Positions 57,447 to 64,000 of a stretch of DNA of 64,000 bases are shown here, one piece after another. Source of the DNA: Craspedostauros australis (Eukaryota > Bacillariophyta > Bacillariophyceae > Mastogloiales > Achnanthaceae). The first letter of the stretch is position 1. Every line of letters begins with the position of its first letter. Location of the stretch: NCBI GenBank assembly GCA_026770025.1, contig JAMXDE010000008.1, forward strand, positions 372,001-436,000. The letters run 5' to 3'. The translations under genes and the position numbers were made by a program. A model generated the notes under the pieces. The model was not told the DNA's origin. It did no database searches and was given only the letters and a program-made list of their open reading frames with translations.

Positions 57447-58358
57447 TGAAGGGAGCGGCGTGGAGTTGTATGATAGGTCTGGTGGAGTAACAGATGTCAC
57501 GTGAGATATAGTCAGATACGAGTTATTATAACGGTTGGCAACGATGCGGCTGCAAAGAGCCAAAGTAAAGTCTTTCACAGGAGTGGTGTGTTGGATAGAG
57601 AACAGAGTACAGCAGAGTATCCGTGTAGAGCTCTGAGTAGAGCATAGTATTATACATGCTACTCTACTCAATAGTAGTCTGCTCGATGCATCCATCCGTT
57701 CCTCTCCCGCCATCGTCGTGATGCGTTGGTTGCCATGGGCAGTTCTGTGATGCTTCACGCGTCTTGTTCCCGGATTCAAGCCGTTAGCAATTCCAAAACT
57801 TAGGCCAAGAAATTGTGAAGACAAAAATTTGGTGACATGAGAAATTTGAAGATGCGTCCACGCGCCTACAACGGCGACTGCGCACCCCTATCAAATTTTA
57901 TGGTCGTGTCGGTTGGGATGAACTTCGTAACGGTTGGTGGGAATTGCCTTTTGGTACATTTACGTACAACCTCCATGCGTTTCGGTCGGAGATCTTTACA
58001 ACTGACATGCACCTTGACAGTAGTTTCATTGTGTCTATGGCAAAGAGACAAAGGGAGGTGGAGTGACCGGGAGTTGGAGAGAGATGGAGCGGAGGTATCA
58101 ATGCGCATCGTCGTGAAACGGAGCGAAGCGGAGTGGAGGCTGCACATCGCCATACCAACGCTCGACGCTTCACGCCTCACAATCCACATCAAGATCCAGA
58201 CTCGATTCTCACAGCACACAAATCATAGTGCACTCCATTGTCACAATCCTAAGCATACTCATCCTCATAATCATAGAATACTCATACTGAACCACCCCAA
58301 CGCATCACAACAATCAAGAACGTCACCAAACTCCCATCACAGAACACATCGAACAACC
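57447..58358. other. Intergenic region
   Basis: About 900 bases. An AT-rich segment with TAGTATTATACATGCTA lies near 57645-57660, about 200 bases after MORN-B. The last 130 bases are A/C-rich and are the probable 5' leader of the next gene, whose frame is open from 57837. Confidence 0.5.
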
Positions 58359-59165
58359 ATGGCTTGCATATCCTGCTTCACCGACGTCTCGGAACCCGAG
58401 ATGATCATGGACGACGCCAAGTTCCGCAAGATGATGAAGAAACTGGAACCACACGAGGTCCGCCGCGTCATCACGGCATCGCCGACGCGCATCTCCATCT
58501 ACGATCGTTTGGAGCGATCGCTGCCACAGCGCTTGGAACCCATCGAAGGGATGGGTCGCGCGCCGAGTTTCATCAAACCGCGTCGCAGGGATCCCTCGGA
58601 AAGCGACGTGTTGCCACGCAGCGTGTTGCTTTCGCGCTCCATCGAACGATCGGATCCGCCGACGCGGGCCGATGTGATGGCGGAGCAAGATGATGCGATC
58701 GATGATTTTCTTGCGGACGTCGCGCCGGATGCGGAGACGGAAGTTCCATCCGTCGTGGCGGTCAAGATGATGGAAGAGACCGAGGAGGATGCAACAGTTC
58801 CCGCTGTCGTGGTGACCAACAATACTCAGGAGACCACGAAGGCGACAGCTTCTGCTGTCGTGGTGACCAAGAAGAAAACGTCGGTTCCAGACTCTACAGT
58901 GACCAAGAAAACAACGGTTCCAGCCGTGACAGTGACCAAGAAGACAATCGCAACGCCTGTTATCATTCCCAAGAAGATCAAGACGCCCGCGCCAGTTGTC
59001 ATGGCAACTCCCACACAGAAGCCACAACGCAGGTCCATTCCACAGGTCCACAAATACCGCGTCCCCAAGACGTCGACAAGCCACCCAATCAATCTAGCCT
59101 CGTTGAAAGAGAGCTGGTCTTGGAATTTTGATATCCGACCCGTGGTGCGCAAGACGGTGATCTGA
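58359..59165 (+). CDS. Basic low-complexity protein with VTKK repeats, unknown function
   Basis: 268 residues from the ATG at 58359 (MACISCFTDVSEPEMIMD), chosen because the open frame upstream is A/C-rich leader. Residues 1-110 look ordered: FRKMMKKLEPHEVRRVI, then YDRLERSLPQRLEPI and DVLPRSVLLSRSIERS, the last like a short phosphorylation-prone helix. Residues 145-225 are a degenerate repeat of about ten residues built from VVVT, TKKT and TVPAV words. The C-terminus has SIPQVHKYRVPKTS and SWNFDIRP. No signal peptide. Resembles small regulatory or disordered diatom proteins; the family is not recognised. Confidence 0.7.
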   Translation: MACISCFTDVSEPEMIMDDAKFRKMMKKLEPHEVRRVITASPTRISIYDRLERSLPQRLEPIEGMGRAPSFIKPRRRDPSESDVLPRSVLLSRSIERSDPPTRADVMAEQDDAIDDFLADVAPDAETEVPSVVAVKMMEETEEDATVPAVVVTNNTQETTKATASAVVVTKKKTSVPDSTVTKKTTVPAVTVTKKTIATPVIIPKKIKTPAPVVMATPTQKPQRRSIPQVHKYRVPKTSTSHPINLASLKESWSWNFDIRPVVRKTVI

Positions 59166-59650
59166 GAGTATAGAGATGCCGTCACGGGCACTTGCATTGC
59201 TTCGGAGTCGATAGACAGAGAGAGAGAGTCGCATTCATATTGTATTGAACTGTAGTATATCATCATGTTAACCACATACTCCACTCTGAAGCATACCCGT
59301 TGAGTGTGTAACGATAAGTACATCCACTTGTCTTCTCTTTCTGTCCACTGTGGCTTGAAGTTGCGGTGCAGCAACCAGCCATCGCTGTCATCACGATGAG
59401 GAGCGACTTGCATGCAGCACCGTGACACTGCCATGGCATATTCTGCACCTCCATGAACGAGGCGCGAAAGACCGACCCAGCCGGAGTCTCCGTCTCACCG
59501 TAGCTTTCAAAGACTTATGCCGGTTCCGCGATAGGAGACACGCAACCGCTGTTGCAATGGGAGAGACGCAATGCCCACAAATAGTCATGGATTGATTGAA
59601 AACCCCTTGTGCGTCTAATCGTTTCGTTAGCTTCTGGAAGGAGCACAGTT
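59166..59650. other. Convergent gap
   Basis: About 485 bases between two convergent genes. An AT-rich stretch with CATATTGTATTG and GTAGTATATCATC lies at 59236-59265, a plausible 3'-end signal of the upstream gene. Nothing else seen. Confidence 0.5.
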
Positions 59651-60058
59651 CTACTTCTGCGCATCGATAAGACGCAACCCCGACTCCAGACTTCCCTGCG
59701 ACGTGCGCCTTGGCTTAACGGGCGGTCCCGATGCACGATTGTAAGGCAAATCGGAGCGCCCCGTGAACGTGCTGGAGCGTCTGTGACTGCTGTCGCCGCT
59801 GTGGTTCGACGTGCTGCAGCTGCTGCTCATGAGGGATGGCTCGTCGTCGCTGTTGTAGCACGGCGTGGGCGGTCCTTGCACGGAATGGTACTGCGAGAAG
59901 GCCGTGATGGAGTCCAGATCGTAGCGGTCGTCGGCGTCGCGCACGTCCTCTTCCCAGGGGCTTCCGGTAAACTGCCGGACATGGTGGTTCGGGTGCATTT
60001 TAACGGACTTACGAACACTGTTAGTCGTGAATGAGATTTTATTAGTCTTGATTGCCAT
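59651..60058 (-). CDS. Small Ser-rich protein, unknown function
   Basis: 135 residues from 60058, or 115 from the second Met at 59998 (MHPNHHVRQFTGSPWEED). The C-terminal half is Ser/Thr/Arg-rich (SSSCSTSNHSGDSSHRRSST) and ends GLRLIDAQK. An acidic patch DVRDADDRYDLDSITAF lies near residue 38. Codon use and the absence of overlapping better frames make it a plausible gene, but no family is recognised; it could be one exon of a longer gene. The hairpin repeat array 60107-60255 begins only 49 bases upstream of the first ATG and may lie in its 5' UTR. Confidence 0.5.
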   Translation of the reverse strand: MAIKTNKISFTTNSVRKSVKMHPNHHVRQFTGSPWEEDVRDADDRYDLDSITAFSQYHSVQGPPTPCYNSDDEPSLMSSSCSTSNHSGDSSHRRSSTFTGRSDLPYNRASGPPVKPRRTSQGSLESGLRLIDAQK

Positions 60059-60106
60059 GTCCTTCAGACATTGTCGTCGCCACTCGCGACTCGTATCTGT
60101 GCGATG

Positions 60107-60255
60107 TCAAAAGATGCCCTAAAATAGGGCACCTTTTCAAAACGTGCCTTAAATTAGGGCATCTTTTCAAAACGTGCCTTATATAGGGCACCTTTTCAAA
60201 ACGTGCCCTGAATAGGGCATCTTTTCAAAACGTGCCCTAAATAGGGCACCTTTTC
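60107..60255. repeat. Hairpin-forming 29-30 bp tandem array 1, five units
   Basis: Each unit contains a palindrome of the type GTGCCCTAAATAGGGCAC, with small variants (CTT for CCT, CAT for CAC), joined by TTTTCAAAAC, which is itself nearly palindromic (TTTTCAAAA). Five units with period 29-30 bp. Almost every base can pair, so a cruciform in DNA or a row of hairpins in RNA is possible. Confidence 0.95.
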
Positions 60256-60471
60256 TCCCTCACCCACATGTCGCTGTTCGCAGCCGATTGGACGACAGAA
60301 AGAGCAAGAGCAAATCCCGCGCAACAACGCGACGACAGAGGATTATCAAAGGCATGTCACGCCAAGTTGACGATAAGTATTAGTGTTCTGATTCGTCATT
60401 CAGTGACGTCCACATCGTTCCCCGTTGATGGCTTTGTGGAATGTGCCCATCGTGGCTGGGCTATTGTGAAA
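60256..60471. other. Spacer between the two hairpin arrays
   Basis: 216 bases of ordinary composition between the two five-unit arrays. A short open frame crosses it but has no recognisable domain. Confidence 0.5.
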
Positions 60472-60620
60472 CAAAACGTGCCCTAAAATAGGGCACCTTT
60501 TCAAAACGTGCCTTAAATAGGGCACCTTTTCAAAACGTGCCTTAAATAGGGCACCTTTTCAAAACGTGCCCTAAATAGGGCATCTTTTCAAAAGGTGCCT
60601 TATTTTAGGGCATTTTTTTT
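60472..60620. repeat. Hairpin-forming 29-30 bp tandem array 2, five units
   Basis: Same unit as array 1 and again five copies. The last unit is the most diverged (GGTGCCTTATTTTAGGGCAT) and runs into a T tract. It lies 150 bases beyond the stop of the minus-strand WYT-family gene. Confidence 0.95.
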
Positions 60621-60770
60621 TCGCTGTAGGCTAGAGACAATTCAATCACGGATTGCATAAACCATAAACGCCAAGTACGACATTCCAATCATGACTAAGA
60701 ATTTCGCATTCACGACTAATATCGTCCGTTAACCAAATAGTGATGCTGTTCGTTAGTCCGATAGTCCGTT

Positions 60771-61839
60771 TTACCGGAAGCCCCAGTCCCCGTTGCTGGT
60801 GTCGTCGTCGTCGTCGTCGCTGGCATTGGCGGGCGCGTGCTCGTTGTAGTAGTCTCCGACGTCGTCCACCACGATGGAAGTCATGGGCGGGTATCCGCAG
60901 TTGAGAGCGTCCTCCATGGCCATCTCGACGCCGCGCTCCTTGGCCCACGCCGTGGACTTCATGGAGATCTCGCAGAGGCTGTCGGTGTCAAAGACCATGA
61001 AGGGCAGGCTCTGCTCGACCTGTTCCCTCGTGAGCGGCAGCCTCTGCTGGTCCATGATCATCTCGACGCAGACCTGCTTCTGCCTGCGCTGCTCCGCCAG
61101 GACAGAACGCGAGACGAGTATCCTCTGCTTCTGCAGGAATCTGTTGAACTGCACGGAGGAGTAGGCCTCGTAGCCGCGCAGACAGTAGCGCGACAGATCG
61201 ATCTTGGCGGCATCGAAGTTGACTGCTTTGAGTGCGCGAACTGTGTCCTTGCGATCGTGCTTGAAGGAAGCCAGTTGGTCTCTCTGTTTAGGTCGTGGAA
61301 CGCGAGCGCAGAGAACGAATCCAGATACGGTTATGGGTACATGCGAGCGGGAGTGTGGGGATGGCGTGTGCACAGATTCGAATCGAGAGACAAGGTTGGA
61401 AGGGAAGCGCAAGTGGAGCGTGAGTGATGTGGATCGACAAGGTGGGGTATAGCAGATGGTCGTGGCAAGACGCGGCGATTGATTGGGGTTGCACAACACA
61501 GATAAACCAACAAACAAGCACGCAAACAAGCACGCAAACAAGCACGCAACGTACCGTGTACCAGCACTCGCTGGCCTCCTCCACGGTGAGGGGATTGCGA
61601 TGCGCGATGGCCTCCGTTGCGAATGTCACGCGGCGGTTGGGATCGAGCTTGCGACGGCGTCGTGGCAGCTGGTTCTTGTAGACGTAGGTGTGGTGTTGCT
61701 GCTGCAGTTCTCCGGAGCAGAGGGAGCCTGTGGTGGGAGCGGCATCCGCGTGCAGCGCCAAATGCTGGCTCAGTGGTTGCTGTTGCTGTTGCTGTTGCTG
61801 CATGGTGGATTCTTCTGATTGCGATTGGTGGGATGTCAT
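60771..61839 (-). CDS. WYT-motif protein of a diatom-type family, unknown function
   Basis: Two exons on the minus strand, 61839-61555 and 61283-60771, with a 271-nt GT-AG phase-0 intron (donor GTACGT, acceptor CAG); 265 residues. Residues 1-60 are Gln/Ser-rich, including a run of eight Gln from residue 14. The core has RRVTFATEAIAHRNPLTVEE, then ECWYT at the exon junction continuing RDQLASFKHDRKDTV, LSRYCLRGYEAY and SRSVLAEQRRQKQ. The order V-x-F ... L-T-x-E-E-x-x-x-x-W-Y-T ... C-L-R-G-x-E ... V-L-x-E-Q matches a family repeated many times in diatom genomes with no known function. The splice join recreates the family's continuous WYT block, which supports it. The tail is acidic (DDDDDD). No signal peptide. 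Confidence 0.85.
61513..61548. repeat. 12-bp tandem repeat inside an intron
   Basis: Three copies of ACAAGCACGCAA-type units just inside the 5' splice site of the WYT-family intron. They keep a spurious frame open across part of the intron. Confidence 0.8.
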
Positions 61840-64000
61840 GGTGTGCTGTCGATGTGACTATGGGTATGGATCAGAGGATGGGTATCGTCCGGTCAAGAAA
61901 GGCAGGTAGATAGGCAGGTCGGTAGGTAGGCAGGTAGCTTGGTTGAGGTGATCGGTGGGTCGTCCTCGTTTTATGGGATGTACAGATGCTTTGCTTGCTT
62001 TTCTTGGTGAAGTTGCTGATGCTGCTGATGCTGCTGTGGATGGAGGTTGTGGAGGATTGGTATTGGTATTCGTACGAGCTACAGTCGCTATCGTTAGTCC
62101 TTGTACAAGTATGCTGCGGTGTTGTGGTATTGGGTGGTACAATTATGATAGTAGTGGAGTGGCTGGAGTGGTTGTGGGATTGTGGTGTCGTCTCTCTTGG
62201 GGCGGCTGGGTGTTGATTGTGTGTTGGAGTGTTTCTTGACCTGTGCCCTTTCTTGCCACTCGCGTTTCATGTGGTTGTTCTTGGTGCTCTCGTGACAACG
62301 CAACAGCACGACAGCGCGTTATTGGCAACAACCACGACAACGCCAAGAGAGGGAACGGCGCCGCCAACAAAGACCAACCCCCTCCGTGGCGGGAAGTTGG
62401 TCTTGTTCCTGTGATCGTGTGTTGTCGTGGCTGTTCGTCGTTGGTTCGATCCGCCGATTGCTTCGCGATGGGAACCCACCAACGTTGGACGTGAATTTCT
62501 TCCTTTCGTCTGATTGATTTTCTTCCTTCGCTTCCCTGTGCTCGGTTCCTGCGTGTGTTTGTGTGCCGTCACAACCACGGCGTCGTTCGGCTGTTTTCGC
62601 CATGGGCTTCGTCTTGTTAAGTATATATATCACTCCATAATTGCGTTGATCCTGATTTATTGTCGCAACCGTGCCATAGACGAATGACCTCTTTATGTAG
62701 GTCGTAAGCTATTCGTAAAATACCACTTGGCACGTGACTACCATTAACCTCTTGTTGACCATGTAATCGGGCACATACGACATATCTGCTCCTCCGAACA
62801 AACCAACGGTCGTGTCACGGTCCAACTCGTTTCGTCATGATAGTTTGGTCCCAATTTCAAATGCCAGACAACAACACCAACAGCAACTCTGTGGGTAGAA
62901 GCGACTCTACCCATTCCGCGTCCGTCAGTGACGCCAGTAACACTGCGGAACGAGGCATCGCGAGTACAACAGCCCTTGCTATAGCTGCGCGATGGGCTTC
63001 AATCCACGATACAGGAATTTAACCGCACAACGCATTTGCGCCAAAACGCAACAGAACTGCTCGTTGTGTTCGTGGTCTCGGCCATTTCTGGTCCTCAGAA
63101 AACGCAAACGGTCTGGAAACTCGTTGTCGGCGATGACAGGGACAACGACAATGGGTCTCGAGGACCTTGAGTATTCTACCAACGGCAACGCGAGTGCCGA
63201 TAGGAATTGGCAATGGCAATAAAACTAGCAAACGCAATTGCAGCCGGGCGACTTCGTGACCTGCCTCTCTGGGACATCGACAAACGCATCGGCAAACATC
63301 CAATCCCCCTCCTCTTTCTCTCTCTCTCTCTCTCTCCGTTTCCATCTCTCCCACCAACACCTCCAACTTTCCAAACCAGGCACCTAATCGTACTCGTGCG
63401 CGCAATACTACGACTATTACATACTCTCCTCGTACTCGTACTCCTGTCATGGTCAAAACGGACGAACCCTTCGCTCCACTATTTTTCGAAACGACGACCT
63501 TCGCGAGAAGAGGATGCAGACGCCTCGTTCGCTCTTCTCGGGGTTTCTTGCCTACACACGATGCTCGAGGGCACATACAATCACGCATGTGCGACATGTC
63601 ACGGACTGCTTCAGCACAAGCTGCCTTCGTCCCGCATAAGTGTAGAGGCTAGCATGACGAAGATATATGGCTGTCGAACATGGTCCGTGAGGATCAGTCT
63701 GCTGCTTTCCACATAGCATGGATCATTTCGAGGACATTTTGGTACTCACATCCATCCTTGGACAAGTGAGACAGAGCTGTATCTATGGCATGCGTGTTTG
63801 GAGTGTATTCGTGCAACTGGGGAGCGGTGTGGCAGGGAGACAAGACGTTTCCACGCATCACGTCACACACGCCTTCCATACATGCGGAGATGGTCTGCTC
63901 CACTCGACTCTGTTCTACTCGTTCTCGTGCTCGTCCTCGCACCCAGCTCGTGGCTGTGTTCGACGTTGGCTGCTGGAGACTATTTCGCACAACCCAAGGA
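61840..64000. other. Intergenic region and right edge
   Basis: No gene is well supported. A GT/TG-rich segment near 61900-62220 is the probable promoter and leader of the minus-strand WYT gene. A (TC)n tract is at 63317-63337. At the edge, a minus-strand frame (63694-63990) with DTALSHLSKDGCEYQNVLEM looks more protein-like than its surroundings and could be part of a gene continuing outside the window; it is not recognised. Confidence 0.4.
63317..63337. repeat. (TC)n microsatellite
   Basis: Pyrimidine dinucleotide run in intergenic DNA. Confidence 0.85.

Noticed and set aside
61288-61554. Read-through frame inside the WYT-gene intron (repeated ACLRACLR or VLVCVLVC)
   Set aside because: It is the translation of a 12-bp tandem repeat within a GT-AG intron whose removal restores the family motif.
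62441-62470. GGTTCGATCC word suggesting a tRNA T-arm
   Set aside because: No matching acceptor, D-arm or anticodon stem could be folded around it.
1-64000. Retroelements, viral remnants or DNA transposons with intact signature domains
   Set aside because: No reverse transcriptase, integrase, capsid or DDE-type motif was recognised in any frame. The terminal regions remain unidentified rather than assigned.

Overview
The window looks like nuclear DNA of a stramenopile, most likely a diatom. Evidence: protein genes carry short GT-AG introns (about 190-320 nt), lie on both strands and are separated by long non-coding gaps. Several proteins have architectures I know from diatom gene sets: a membrane class III nucleotide cyclase fused to a cyclic-nucleotide phosphodiesterase, a secreted protein with two SET-like halves, TPR-like and WYT-motif families of unknown function, and secreted proteins with Pro/Thr/Ser linkers. 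No organelle, bacterial or recognisable viral genes were seen. The species assignment is inference.

Layout. 1-2.3 kb: an interrupted, unidentified minus-strand coding region, then a cluster of perfect hairpins near 2.6 kb. 4.7-5.7 kb: a TPR-like gene. 5.7-11.3 kb: gene-poor. 11.3-13.0 kb: ELP3 (minus). 14.9-27.3 kb: two secreted-protein genes, a His-rich protein and a roughly 2,600-residue protein built from 13 repeats of a Cys-knot-like module plus a beta-type domain. Six of its repeats carry an intron at exactly the same codon and phase. 27.6-29.3 kb: an LRR-like gene (minus). 30.1-31.3 kb: two arrays of a 20-bp repeat, eight units each. 32.8-33.5 kb: a small Cys-rich secreted protein. 36.5-41.6 kb: a double-SET gene, a coiled-coil gene and an ECO1-type cohesin acetyltransferase with a PIP box.

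42.1-57.4 kb: four plus-strand genes in the order MORN-A, cyclase-PDE A, cyclase-PDE B, MORN-B. The two cyclases are very similar tandem copies; the two MORN genes are distant paralogues that bracket them. 58.4-61.8 kb: a low-complexity basic gene, a small Ser-rich gene and a WYT-family gene, with two arrays of a hairpin-forming 29-30 bp repeat, five units each, in the 60.1-60.6 kb gap. 61.8-64 kb: mostly non-coding.

Functional links: each cyclase-PDE is predicted to make and destroy cyclic nucleotide on one membrane protein. ELP3 (tRNA wobble modification) and ECO1 (cohesion) are housekeeping genes. The secreted genes around 15-33 kb probably serve the cell surface or the extracellular matrix. 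All calls were made by eye; no database search was run.
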